NCBI RefSeq assembly: GCF_022808775.1
Contig: NZ_JAKZLA010000001.1
Span: 248,001-312,000 of the forward strand
Direction: 5' to 3'
DNA: 64,000 nt
DNA from: Geothrix terrae
Lineage (GTDB): Bacteria; Acidobacteriota; Holophagae; Holophagales; Holophagaceae
Position numbers and translations under genes: made by a program. Each line of letters begins with the position of its first letter. Positions within the stretch are counted from its first letter, which is position 1. The notes beneath the pieces were generated by a model, which worked only from the letters and a program-made list of their open reading frames with translations, was not told the DNA's origin and ran no database searches. Below are positions 1 through 6,553 of the stretch, one piece after another.

Positions 1-598
1 TCTGGGCCGTAGCGTGCTGCCAGGCGGCGGTTGCGGCAAGATAAGCGGCCTTGCCGCGATACAGGGCATCCATGACGGTCAGCTGGCCGGGGAGGTCGCA
101 GCAGTCCAGGCGAATGCCACGGATCACGCCACGCCAGGAATCCAGCGGCATCCCGTTTTCGTCCATGCGGCCCAGGACCATCGCGTAAAGGCGAGCCCAG
201 TCCTTCGTGAGGGCGGCATCTTCAAGGGCGATCTGGAAGGCGTTGGGGTCGGATTCCAGGGCGGAAGCCTCGTCCCGCAGAAGTGAGAAAGTGGCGGCGG
301 ATTCAGGGGTCACACCCATGGGCAGGGCGGCAGCTCGGAGCACCTGGCCGAGGTTGTCCCAATCCTTCTGAGCGGCGTCAAGATCGGCCTTGAGGATCTG
401 AACCTGGGCATTGAGCGTGGTCAAAACTTCGAGGCCAGAGACTTTGGCGAGTGCTTCCTTTTTCCCAACATCGCTCAGACGGGTGTTTTCCTTGACCTTG
501 GTGATGGCCTCGTTCTGCACGAATTCCTGGTTTACGAGCCGGTCGGACACTTGCTTGAGCTGATCAGCGAGACTGGCAATTTGAGCTGCGGTCTTCAT
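1..598 (-). CDS. Coiled-coil hypothetical protein of the mobile element (partial, C-terminus off window)
   Basis: An open frame of 199 codons runs off the left edge without a stop. It starts at ATG 598 behind a strong ribosome site (AGGAGGT, 8 bases before the ATG). The first 100 residues are rich in Lys, Glu, Gln and Ala with regular hydrophobic spacing and look helical, probably coiled coil. The following part has more aromatic and acidic residues (for example LTKDWARLYAMVLGRMDENG). It is the last visible gene of the leftward element transcript, 71 bases after the helix-turn-helix gene. I do not recognise the family. A phage structural or scaffold-like role is possible but is only a guess. 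Confidence 0.7.
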   Translation of the reverse strand, partial: MKTAAQIASLADQLKQVSDRLVNQEFVQNEAITKVKENTRLSDVGKKEALAKVSGLEVLTTLNAQVQILKADLDAAQKDWDNLGQVLRAAALPMGVTPESAATFSLLRDEASALESDPNAFQIALEDAALTKDWARLYAMVLGRMDENGMPLDSWRGVIRGIRLDCCDLPGQLTVMDALYRGKAAYLAATAAWQHATAQ

Positions 599-669
599 GA
601 GTGAATGACCTCCTATACGCACAACCTAGGGCGCAGGTGTCGCAGACGCGGTGAATCGGCGCGACTATC

Positions 670-960
670 TCAGGCGGCCTTGCGGGTTCGGTGGCGATGG
701 GCTCGACGATAGATCGTGGACCGGTGAACCCCCAGCCGCTCCACGGCGACCTTTGCACCGAGTGGTAGCAACCTGTCGGCCTGAGCTTCATCTTCCAGCG
801 CGTCTAGGACCTGAATGCGAGGGATGGTCTGCCCACCGAATTCCCGGGCCAGATGCTGGAGTTCGGCGGCTGCCACTGAAGGCGCGATTCTCTCATCAGG
901 CAGGACGGACCTGAGAAACCGTTCTAGGGCTTCACGAAGGGCTTGCGGTTTGGCGATCAT
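670..960 (-). CDS. Small helix-turn-helix protein of the mobile element
   Basis: 96 residues. ATG 960 is chosen because AGAGGT stands 6 bases upstream; an in-frame ATG at 1005 lacks such a site. The C-terminal 30 residues contain a resolvase-type helix-turn-helix (AKVAVERLGVHRSTIYRRAH) followed by a basic tail, so it should bind DNA. The N-terminal 60 residues are helical and unrecognised. Its start overlaps the stop of the upstream reading frame by four bases (ATGA), so it is co-translated with the replication block. It is plausibly a regulator of later element genes, a role small HTH proteins often play at this place in phage early operons. That role is inference. Confidence 0.7.
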   Translation of the reverse strand: MIAKPQALREALERFLRSVLPDERIAPSVAAAELQHLAREFGGQTIPRIQVLDALEDEAQADRLLPLGAKVAVERLGVHRSTIYRRAHRHRTRKAA

Positions 961-1274
961 GCAACACCTCTGCCCACCCGTGGAAAACAGGTGGAGAGGC
1001 GGCACAGGGCGGGATTACCCCGCATCTCGGGTTGCCGTTTCAGGCCAGAGCCGCGACTTCCTTCGTCTACCTGTGCCGGCCACAGCCTACACCATAGGGC
1101 ACTAGCGCGGCACTCACACGCGATGAAGTAGAGCCGGGCCATGAGTTGGTGGGTTGTAGAACGTGGCCTCAGATGCCTGCAAATGGTCGCATAGGGGTTG
1201 GGTTTGGATGGGTGGATTGACTGATTGCCAGTCGTGCGGCCGGTCCGGAATGGGGTGGATGCCTCGCGCCTCAT
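957..1274 (-). CDS. Possible small protein linking the DnaC-like and HTH genes
   Basis: A 105-codon frame fills the otherwise empty 296 bases between the DnaC-like ATPase and the HTH gene. Both junctions are ATGA overlaps: its ATG (1274) overlaps the ATPase stop, and its TGA overlaps the HTH start at 960. Such junctions are typical of translationally coupled genes and argue it is translated. Against this, the product is Arg-, Ser-, Pro- and Cys-rich, with no recognisable fold, and the ribosome site is weak. A second in-frame ATG lies near residue 45 (MARLYFIACECRAS). If it is not a gene, this stretch is a non-coding spacer in which I see nothing else. Confidence 0.4.
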   Translation of the reverse strand: MRREASTPFRTGRTTGNQSIHPSKPNPYATICRHLRPRSTTHQLMARLYFIACECRASALWCRLWPAQVDEGSRGSGLKRQPEMRGNPALCRLSTCFPRVGRGVA

Positions 1275-2023
1275 GCGGACCTACCGGGGATGTTGAAGGG
1301 CTTAAGGCCCTCCACCCAGACCATCGGGTTTGGTTCTACCAGGCGGCGAACCAGGGCGGCTCCGTAGAGCCTCACCAGGTCTGTCTGTCGGACGTTGGTC
1401 GTCCAGATGATGGGGCGCTCCTCCCGGTATCGCATGTTGACGATGTAGTCGAGCTGGGAAGCGCCCCAGTCCTGCGAGTAATCCCCCTTGATTCGCTCCC
1501 GGCCCAGGTCATCCAGGATCAGCAAGGAAGCATTGGCGAGGGCTTCCACGCGCTCCTCTGCCCCATTGATCGCGTGGGACCTCAGCCAGTGGGCCTCATC
1601 AGGCCAGCTAGACCAACGAACCGATGGGAATAGGTCCTGATAGAGGTCTAACTCATCTTTGAGGGCGGGGATGATCTCCCGTTCTGCATACCCAGCGAGT
1701 GCATCCTTCACGATAGAGGCGACGGCCTGGGTCTTCCCGACCCCAACCCCCCCACCAATCCCAAAACCAGGGTGCAGGCGTCCCTTTCGGGCCCACTCGG
1801 GAATCGCACGAAGGATGGGTTCAGGGATTTTCGCGGATTCAGCCCTGCTTTCATGGCGCATCAGGCCCCGCCCATTGTCCCACAAGAGGTCCAGGATTCG
1901 TTTGGGACATGTCTCGCGGAAACGGGCGATAACTGCTTTGCGGGCGGCTTCTCGCTCACAGGCCCTGCATCGGCCGCCTAAGGTCATGCCCTCATGCTCG
2001 GGAATTCGACAAGTGTCAGGCAT
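1271..2023 (-). CDS. DnaC/IstB-type AAA+ ATPase (putative helicase loader)
   Basis: 250 residues. A Walker A motif (GGGVGVGKT, residues 90-98), a Walker B motif (LLILDDLG, about 167-174), a sensor-like WTTN (207-210) and a later RRL place it among DnaC/DnaI/IstB ATPases. Proteins of this family load the replicative helicase DnaB at an origin. The N-terminus carries Cys5, His10, Cys19 and Cys22, arranged like the small zinc finger seen in some helicase loaders. Its start overlaps the end of the upstream replication protein by 8 bases, giving a replication-initiation pair as in lambda O/P or phage 18/19-type modules. No transposase is next to it, so an IstB role is unlikely. Confidence 0.85.
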   Translation of the reverse strand: MPDTCRIPEHEGMTLGGRCRACEREAARKAVIARFRETCPKRILDLLWDNGRGLMRHESRAESAKIPEPILRAIPEWARKGRLHPGFGIGGGVGVGKTQAVASIVKDALAGYAEREIIPALKDELDLYQDLFPSVRWSSWPDEAHWLRSHAINGAEERVEALANASLLILDDLGRERIKGDYSQDWGASQLDYIVNMRYREERPIIWTTNVRQTDLVRLYGAALVRRLVEPNPMVWVEGLKPFNIPGRSA

Positions 2024-2795
2024 TGATCACCTGCTCTGGGAAGTCCCAATCGCCGTCAACTCCGGCCCTATGCGATGGCCCTTGGCCAGCTTTTTCGGCC
2101 ATAGGTTTCTCGGCGTACTCCTGTGCCTTGTTGGGTCGCAAGAGGTAGTCAATCGAGATGTAACTACCTTTCCCCTTCCAGTAGGGATCGCTTGCGATCT
2201 GTGCCACGGCCTTTTTGAACGTCGCCACAAAATCCGGATCAGTCTTCAGACGTTTTTGGATTTCCTTCGATCTGTCGGAGGAGTCCGCCAGCTTCAGGCA
2301 CTCACCAAATCCAAGAGGAGCCAAGGTTTGGTTCCAAGCGGCCTGGCACTGATCACAGGCTTCACTGAGGTTTGAGCTTTGGGGAGGTGGGGTGGGTACT
2401 GGTTCCAACCTAGGTACAAGCTTTTCCTGGTCAGGGAATCCTTGAACCTTAATCCTTAAACCAGGACCCTCCTGGAAACCTTCAGCCTCACCCGAGGCAC
2501 CCTTCAGCCTCCCTCCAGGCACCCTAGAGGTATCCTCCTGGGTGCCTTTCCCTTTCCCCCTCTTAGCGCCATTAATGGCAGCCTGGGCCAGGGAAGACTC
2601 CGCATCCTCTCGCATCTTCAGACCGAAGGCATGGCCGGTAAGCATTGGCGAAGGCTGACCCTCCTTGAGTGGGACTCCGTTGGTTCCCCGGTAGAACCCA
2701 GTCACGAATTGGGCCTTCTCCTCATCCGTGTCCAGCCCTGCGTATGCGTGGTTGAATCCATCTGAGTTGAATCTCATCGACCAGACGCGGGCCAT
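2016..2795 (-). CDS. Putative phage-type replication protein
   Basis: 259 residues. The N-terminal 70 residues are unrecognised. Residues about 75-145 are low-complexity, rich in Gly, Glu and Pro, and look like a flexible linker. The C-terminal part (about 150-240) has a pattern known from the ends of phage replication proteins and DnaD-like proteins: a helix with spaced aromatic residues, then DPYWKGKG, then IDYLLRPNKAQEYAEKP. It lies directly before the DnaC-like gene with an 8-base overlap, the standard order of initiator then helicase loader. Its ATG shares one base with the stop of the preceding gene. Origin-binding activity is inferred from position and weak motif similarity only. Confidence 0.65.
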   Translation of the reverse strand: MARVWSMRFNSDGFNHAYAGLDTDEEKAQFVTGFYRGTNGVPLKEGQPSPMLTGHAFGLKMREDAESSLAQAAINGAKRGKGKGTQEDTSRVPGGRLKGASGEAEGFQEGPGLRIKVQGFPDQEKLVPRLEPVPTPPPQSSNLSEACDQCQAAWNQTLAPLGFGECLKLADSSDRSKEIQKRLKTDPDFVATFKKAVAQIASDPYWKGKGSYISIDYLLRPNKAQEYAEKPMAEKAGQGPSHRAGVDGDWDFPEQVINA

Positions 2796-3184
2796 CAGGA
2801 AGCCCCCCCCACCTTGGCCTGAATCTCTGGCATGACCTTCCGTGCCTCGGCATACACCGATTCATCCGTCAGAAGCTCACCCCTGAGAGCCAAGCGGTAG
2901 GCCCCCAAGGAACAGGCCAGCTCAACAATTCGGAAGGCCGATGATTCTGGGTCCTGAATATCGACTGCCTGGGGGTTCGCTTTGACTCTTCCCCTGGCTA
3001 CAGCAGCGCCGAAGACGTAACAAGCCTCATTGGGCGTGGTGTCCGATTTGATGTGGCGGGCGATCTTCTCATCCATCCGTGGCATGGAGGGTAGGGCGGC
3101 CTTGGTCTGTAGAACCTTCAACACGTCCGCATGGATTGTGAAGGGTCGGGTTTTCTTGCGCGGGATCCAGCGAAAGGCACTCAT
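2795..3184 (-). CDS. Hypothetical protein of the element replication block
   Basis: 129 residues, mixed charge, no signal peptide or membrane segment. It starts KKTRPFTIHADVLK and later has CYVFGAAVARGRV and ACSLGAYRLALRGELL, suggesting a compact alpha-helical protein. It is coupled on both sides: its start overlaps the end of the 68-codon gene upstream by four bases, and its TGA shares a base with the next ATG. I do not recognise the family. Its position between the excisionase-like gene and the replication gene suggests an early-expressed accessory protein. Confidence 0.65.
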   Translation of the reverse strand: MSAFRWIPRKKTRPFTIHADVLKVLQTKAALPSMPRMDEKIARHIKSDTTPNEACYVFGAAVARGRVKANPQAVDIQDPESSAFRIVELACSLGAYRLALRGELLTDESVYAEARKVMPEIQAKVGGAS

Positions 3185-3387
3185 ACGCCGCTCCCGAAGC
3201 CGCCAGGGCAGGGCGCGCCATCTTCGGGCGGGGTCTCGATGGTCCTCCGGAGGGCCTCAGATTCAGCGGCCAAGAAGTCAATGTCCTGCGGCCCCGGACA
3301 CGGGTTGTTTACCGAGGAAAACCCTGATTCCGTGGATTCGTATGGGCCTTGGGTTTCAGGCGACGGGACGATCTGATCAGTCCACAT
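3181..3387 (-). CDS. Small acidic hypothetical protein of the element
   Basis: 68 residues, rich in Pro, Ser, Glu and Gly, with a short helical segment in the middle (DFLAAESEALRRTIETP). The reading frame joins the next gene by an ATGA overlap (3181-3184) and begins 9 bases after the stop of the excisionase-like gene, so it fits the operon exactly. The upstream ribosome site is weak (GGCGAGC). No family recognised. The low-complexity composition leaves some doubt that it is translated. Confidence 0.5.
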   Translation of the reverse strand: MWTDQIVPSPETQGPYESTESGFSSVNNPCPGPQDIDFLAAESEALRRTIETPPEDGAPCPGGFGSGV

Positions 3388-3396
3388 GCGCTCGCC

Positions 3397-3594
3397 TCAG
3401 CTCGCCTTCTGGAGGCTGGCCCACCAAGCCTCAGCAGATTCGACGGGAATCAGAGTCCTTCGGCCCATCTTGATTCTTCGGATTTGGTTCGTCTTCAGCA
3501 GGATGAATACCTGTCCCTTGCTGATGTTGAAGCGTTCACACACTTCTTTGACGGACCAAGCGGCCCGAGGGGTTTCTGTCGTGGGGTTTGCCAT
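3397..3594 (-). CDS. AlpA/excisionase-like winged-helix DNA-binding protein
   Basis: 65 residues. ATG 3594 is preferred over an upstream in-frame ATG because AGGAG lies 6 bases before it. The product is one MerR-like helix-turn-helix of the helix_turn_helix_17/excisionase type: SVKEVCERFNISKGQVF for the two helices, then a beta-wing IRRIKMGRRTLIP and the closing helix AEAWWASL. Such proteins either bend DNA to help the integrase excise the element or, as AlpA, activate integrase transcription. The partner here would be the integrase 1.4 kb upstream on the same strand. A structured inverted repeat sits directly upstream (3627-3682) and may be its own control site. Confidence 0.8.
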   Translation of the reverse strand: MANPTTETPRAAWSVKEVCERFNISKGQVFILLKTNQIRRIKMGRRTLIPVESAEAWWASLQKAS

Positions 3595-3626
3595 GATGGG
3601 CTCCTGTGTGCGCGGGATTGGCGCAA

Positions 3627-3682
3627 TCACAGGTTCGGGTTGGGTGTGTCCGGTATTCTCCGGACTATCCGAGCCCCTGTGA
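3627..3682. promoter_or_regulatory. Nested inverted repeat upstream of the excisionase-like gene
   Basis: Outer arms TCACAGG (3627-3633) and CCTGTGA (3676-3682) enclose an inner GTCCG/CGGAC hairpin (3648-3652 and 3661-3665). A further CACAGGTTCG, present in the outer left arm, recurs at about 3706. There is no T-run on the transcribed side, so it is not a simple terminator. It lies in the 131-base gap before the excisionase-like gene, where an operator or processing site would be expected. Function is inference. Confidence 0.45.
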
Positions 3683-3725
3683 CCTCGCCGGGTTTCCCCT
3701 GCACACACAGGTTCGCTCCACAGCC

Positions 3726-4355
3726 TCACACAGAGGATTGGGCAACCTTGGAGAGGGTCTGTGCGAATCGTTTTGCCTCACGGCATTCGCGCTCTGCCCA
3801 CCTCGGCTTCGGCTTAACCCCTGTAACTATTTCCTCAACAATCCGAGTAAGTTCCTTTGTCTTGTCTAAGTCGCCATGAAAAAATTCTATGAACGTAGCG
3901 CAACCTTGAGCCAGCTCATACGCAGGGCTTTTCTGAAAATCTTGAAACGATCTCGCCGCGGTATGGACACCGCTAGATGCTTTCGTAGCAAAGCCCCTAG
4001 ATTTTTCCCGGCACAGGCTGGCAAGAGCTGTCAGTTCCTCGCGGTTGCTTTCATAGTGGCTCATTAACTCAGGATTCGCTTCGGAGAGGGCTTGCCAGCC
4101 TGCACCACGCAAATTCTTCAAGGCAACGATCATGTTGTCAGCGGCGATTGCAAGTGCGCTTAGCTGATCCGAGGCTTCTTTGTGGCTTCCTGCTCTGTGA
4201 TCAATAAAAATCAGAGCGGCATGACCCTGCATTAGGAGGTTCAACTTTTCAATGGCGTCATCGGACCCACCCAGGATATCGACCGCCTTCCTATACAGCG
4301 CGGCATCCGTATCAGAGCAGTATTTGGACCTTAACTTAAGCTGCTTCTTTGTCAC
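3726..4355 (-). CDS. Hypothetical helical protein of the mobile element
   Basis: 209 residues from GTG 4355. This start is preferred because a G-rich ribosome site (GGGGGTGC) lies just upstream and because the product then begins TKKQLKLRS. An ATG at 4451 would add 32 residues of atypical composition. The protein is alpha-helical, with no signal peptide, transmembrane segment or nucleotide-binding motif. Segments such as AADNMIVALKNLRGAGWQAL and FARTFIEFFHGDL-like aromatic helices near the end suggest a helical bundle. The surrounding DNA has about the lowest GC in the window. No family recognised. Cargo genes between integrase and excisionase in such islands often encode phage-defence or regulatory functions, but nothing in this sequence proves that. 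Confidence 0.65.
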   Translation of the reverse strand: MTKKQLKLRSKYCSDTDAALYRKAVDILGGSDDAIEKLNLLMQGHAALIFIDHRAGSHKEASDQLSALAIAADNMIVALKNLRGAGWQALSEANPELMSHYESNREELTALASLCREKSRGFATKASSGVHTAARSFQDFQKSPAYELAQGCATFIEFFHGDLDKTKELTRIVEEIVTGVKPKPRWAERECREAKRFAQTLSKVAQSSV

Positions 4356-4443
4356 ATGCACCCCCACCGATGCCCCACAAAGGAGGCGCGGCGGCTGGTG
4401 TGGGACCAGCGTTCGGGAGCTATCCCAGCCGCGCCTTGGGTCA

Positions 4444-4617
4444 TCAAGCATTCAGCGATGCTTCTATTACTTTCCGGGCCTCGTATCGAACAGCGTGGTC
4501 TGGAGCATCGTCAATGATCTTCTCAAGCCTCACCAAGGCATCGCGGAATCGGTCTCGATCAGCCTCAGCGTCCTTGAGTAGATCTTCCAAGTTTTGAATG
4601 ATTTCGTCCTCATCCAT
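4444..4617 (-). CDS. 57-residue helical hypothetical protein
   Basis: A short gene supported by a very good ribosome site (GAGGAGAACGC, then ATG 4617). The product is almost one continuous amphipathic helix: acidic at the start (MDEDEIIQNLEDLLKDAEAD), then RDRFRDALVRLEKIIDD, ending in IEASLNA. It may dimerise as a coiled coil. It lies between the 83-codon gene and the 209-codon gene in the same leftward series. Family unknown; perhaps an antitoxin-, adaptor- or regulator-like small protein. Only translation is well supported. Confidence 0.65.
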   Translation of the reverse strand: MDEDEIIQNLEDLLKDAEADRDRFRDALVRLEKIIDDAPDHAVRYEARKVIEASLNA

Positions 4618-4657
4618 GCGTTCTCCTCGAGAAGCTCAAGCCGCGCCTGTCTTGAGC

Positions 4658-4909
4658 CTAAGTGTTCACCTGTTTTGAAGCGAGTCGCGCTCCAAACTCA
4701 TCGAGTGTCCATGGTGCACAGTCGCAGTAAATACCCATGGCCACATCCTCACACATGCATTTGAAGTCGTTCAATGCGCGTTCAGGCACGCGTGGGAGTT
4801 CGGGGTGTTCCCTGCGTGCCAGTTTCACATATGAATACGCAAGCCTCCGCCCGATAGAAGCAGCCTCGTATATATCCATTGGGACAGGTAGGTCGTTAAG
4901 GTTTGCCAT
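4658..4909 (-). CDS. Small hypothetical protein downstream of the integrase
   Basis: 83 residues. ATG 4909 is chosen because GGAG lies 8 bases upstream and the longer in-frame version would overlap the integrase in low-quality sequence. The protein is soluble. A helix (DIYEAASIGRRLAYSYVKLA) is followed by a Cys-containing stretch with three Cys in a short space (FKCMCEDVAMGIYCDCAPW has four in total), so metal binding or disulphides are conceivable. It starts 47 bases after the integrase stop on the same strand. No family recognised. Confidence 0.6.
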   Translation of the reverse strand: MANLNDLPVPMDIYEAASIGRRLAYSYVKLARREHPELPRVPERALNDFKCMCEDVAMGIYCDCAPWTLDEFGARLASKQVNT

Positions 4910-4956
4910 CGTGGACTCCAGGAGGGGCAGGTTGCGGCCATGCGTGCGTGATGGGT

Positions 4957-6267
4957 TCAGCCCAGCGACGATGCGATCTTGGCGCTGATCTGTTCGGATG
5001 CCTGAAGGCGGGGGTCCGTGTCCAGGTGGGCATAGCGATTCGTGACGGACGGCTGGGAATGACCTAGCAGGGATCCAACCATGGGCAGGCTCATGCCCTC
5101 TGTGACCCCCACAGAAGCGAAGGTGTGCCGTAGATCGTGGATTCGCACATCTGGGCACTTAGCGGCTGTCCGAATGCGGTCCCAGGCCTTCTGGAGATTG
5201 ACCAGGTGCCCTCCGTGCTTGTGTCCCTGAATGACGTATCGGCCCTTGAGTTCACGGGTGGGCAATGCCTCCAGGTCTTGAAGGATGGACAGGACGGCGG
5301 CGTTCAAGGGCAATTCCTTTGCGCCCTTCTTCCCGCTGGTCTTGTGCTTCTCGATCCGGATCACCCCACGGCTCTTGTCCACCTGTGCCCACTCCAGGCC
5401 AAGAATTTCATTCAGCCGGGCCCCAGTCAGCATCAGGAGTTTGATCGCTGCGACCTCATAGGGGACGGTCTTCGCCGGGTGCATTTGAGCCGCGTTGGCT
5501 GTCAGAAACCTCCGCATGACCTTGCCCAAGGCCTCGAGTTCCTTCGGGGTCAAGAAGCGTTCCTTCCCCTTGGCCTCTACCTGTTTCTCGATAAGTTGGC
5601 AGGGGTTCGTGTGCTGAGCCCTCAGACCCTTCCGTTCGGCCTCGGTGAATAGCTTGGACATCGCAGCCTGGAATCGGTTTGCGGCGGCCGGAGTTGGCTT
5701 CGGCGGCTTCTCACCCTTCTTCATGCCCGGACGCCAGCCCGTGGCTACCTTGTCCACCAGGGCAGACACCTGGAAGCGTTCAACCTCATTGATCCGGAAG
5801 TCTCCCAGTTCCGGTACGGCGATCTCTTCGAGGTAGAACTTCGTCCCCTTGTAGGAGGACGGGCGGAGCTTCTTTTTCTGTGCCTCAAGGTGGGTCTTGA
5901 CGAAATCTCGGAAGGTTGGGATATCCAGGGCCTTCTTTTTCTCGATGCGTGGATCCTTCCCGTTGGCGATCTGGGTTCTGTATTCCCCGGCCAGCTTCCG
6001 GGCGCTAACGAGTGATAGGTTCTCACCTTCAGCATCCACAACGTCAGGGATGTAGGGGCCAAGGGGCATCCAGGCCTGCTTACCGTGGGTGTCGACGAAC
6101 TTGAGACAGAAGGTTTTTGTTCCTAGGGCGGTAATGCGCAGGCCAAAGCCCCGGATTGCCGAATCCCACTCATAGGTCATGACCGGCTCCCCGGTTTTCG
6201 GGTGCTTCTTCACCTTCGCCCGCTGGCAGCGCGTGTCTGTGAGTTGCTTGGTGGACACTCTGGGCAT
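4957..6267 (-). CDS. int: Tyrosine recombinase / P4-type phage integrase
   Basis: 436 residues, normal for P4-like integrases. The N-terminus (residues 8-110) is a DUF4102-type arm-binding domain (SAIRGFGLRITALGTKTF); the core-binding SAM-like domain follows (about 115-215). The C-terminal catalytic domain keeps the active residues: Arg284 in TGARLNE, His377 and Arg380 in HDLRHTF, His403 in LGHS and nucleophile Tyr412 in NRYAHL. It catalyses integration and excision at the tRNA-Thr site only 136 bases upstream of its start. A -10/-35 pair (6288-6315) precedes it. It points away from the tRNA remnant and into the element, leading the whole leftward gene series. Confidence 0.96.
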   Translation of the reverse strand: MPRVSTKQLTDTRCQRAKVKKHPKTGEPVMTYEWDSAIRGFGLRITALGTKTFCLKFVDTHGKQAWMPLGPYIPDVVDAEGENLSLVSARKLAGEYRTQIANGKDPRIEKKKALDIPTFRDFVKTHLEAQKKKLRPSSYKGTKFYLEEIAVPELGDFRINEVERFQVSALVDKVATGWRPGMKKGEKPPKPTPAAANRFQAAMSKLFTEAERKGLRAQHTNPCQLIEKQVEAKGKERFLTPKELEALGKVMRRFLTANAAQMHPAKTVPYEVAAIKLLMLTGARLNEILGLEWAQVDKSRGVIRIEKHKTSGKKGAKELPLNAAVLSILQDLEALPTRELKGRYVIQGHKHGGHLVNLQKAWDRIRTAAKCPDVRIHDLRHTFASVGVTEGMSLPMVGSLLGHSQPSVTNRYAHLDTDPRLQASEQISAKIASSLG

Positions 6268-6287
6268 CGTTCCCCCGTTGTCCTATC

Positions 6288-6315
6288 AATATACATCCCG
6301 TCGAAGTTCCGGCAA
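6288..6315 (-). promoter_or_regulatory. Putative integrase promoter
   Basis: On the minus strand TTGCCG (6315-6310) and TATATT (6293-6288) are separated by 16 bases, a good sigma-70 arrangement. The integrase ATG follows 20 bases after the -10, with GGGGGA as ribosome site. It lies in an AT-rich stretch of the element end. Seen by eye only. Confidence 0.55.
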
Positions 6316-6402
6316 GTCCACCACGGTATATGTCGAATCAGAAACCAGCAAATTCAATAAAATAGAGTCCACCGAGGTAGATGGAAGTCTTAGAACACCT
6401 TT

Positions 6403-6447
6403 TTCGTAATCAGCAGGTCGCAGGTTCGAATCCTGTAGTTGGCTCCA
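6403..6447 (+). other. Attachment site: 3' half of tRNA-Thr(CGT), from anticodon loop to CCA
   Basis: The anticodon loop TTCGTAA (6403-6409), the 3' anticodon stem TCAGC, a variable loop, a T-arm GCAGG-TTCGAAT-CCTGT (6420-6436), the acceptor strand AGTTGGC, T and CCA match the second half of bacterial tRNA-Thr with a CGT anticodon. No D-arm, 5' acceptor strand or 5' anticodon stem precedes it; the sequence to the left is AT-rich element DNA. The gene here is therefore only the direct-repeat copy left at the far junction (attR-like). The crossover lies in or next to the anticodon loop. A complete, element-restored tRNA-Thr should be at the other end of the element. Confidence 0.85.
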
Positions 6448-6511
6448 GAGAAAAGGGCCCCCCGCACGCGGGGGGCCCTTTTCTCTGGAATGAATGAGGA
6501 TTCGAACCTGC
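6420..6511. repeat. Long inverted repeat containing an opposite-strand copy of the tRNA T-arm
   Basis: GCAGGTTCGAATCCT (6420-6434, T-arm of the tRNA remnant) recurs as its exact reverse complement at 6497-6511. Between them sit the two arms of the terminator palindrome, so two nested inverted repeats share one centre. The unpaired bases are GTAGTTGGCT on the left and AATGAATG on the right. Sequence directly shows a 15-base T-arm duplicate in opposite orientation. Its origin (second tRNA remnant, or duplication by an older integration) is inference. Confidence 0.6.
6447..6486 (+). terminator. Strong hairpin terminator after the tRNA-Thr remnant
   Basis: A near-perfect 40-base palindrome: AGAGAAAAGGGCCCCCCG, a four-base loop, then the complement ending in CCCTTTTCTCT. 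It begins at the last base of the tRNA CCA. It is probably the original terminator of the chromosomal tRNA-Thr gene, now separated from its promoter by the inserted element. Its symmetry lets it work in both directions. Confidence 0.75.
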
Positions 6512-6553
6512 GAGTGGACTTCGAGACGCGACTAGATGTCGCGCCGCAGAAGG

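Larger units (their letters stand above)
1..6447. mobile_element. Right-hand part of a tRNA-Thr-integrated element (prophage or satellite island)
   Basis: Every gene from position 6267 to the window start reads leftwards with short gaps or overlaps: integrase, small unknown proteins, excisionase-like protein, replication proteins, DnaC-type ATPase, helix-turn-helix protein. Base composition is visibly less GC-rich than the chromosome to the right, mainly at 1600-4900. The block stops at a partial tRNA-Thr ending at 6447, the classical remnant left when an element inserts within a tRNA gene. No capsid, terminase or conjugation gene is visible, so whether this is a prophage, a phage satellite or another island depends on sequence left of the window. 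Confidence 0.85.

Noticed and set aside
1271-2023. IstB of an IS21-type insertion sequence
   Set aside because: The ATPase has no IstA transposase next to it and no terminal inverted repeats; it is coupled to a replication gene.
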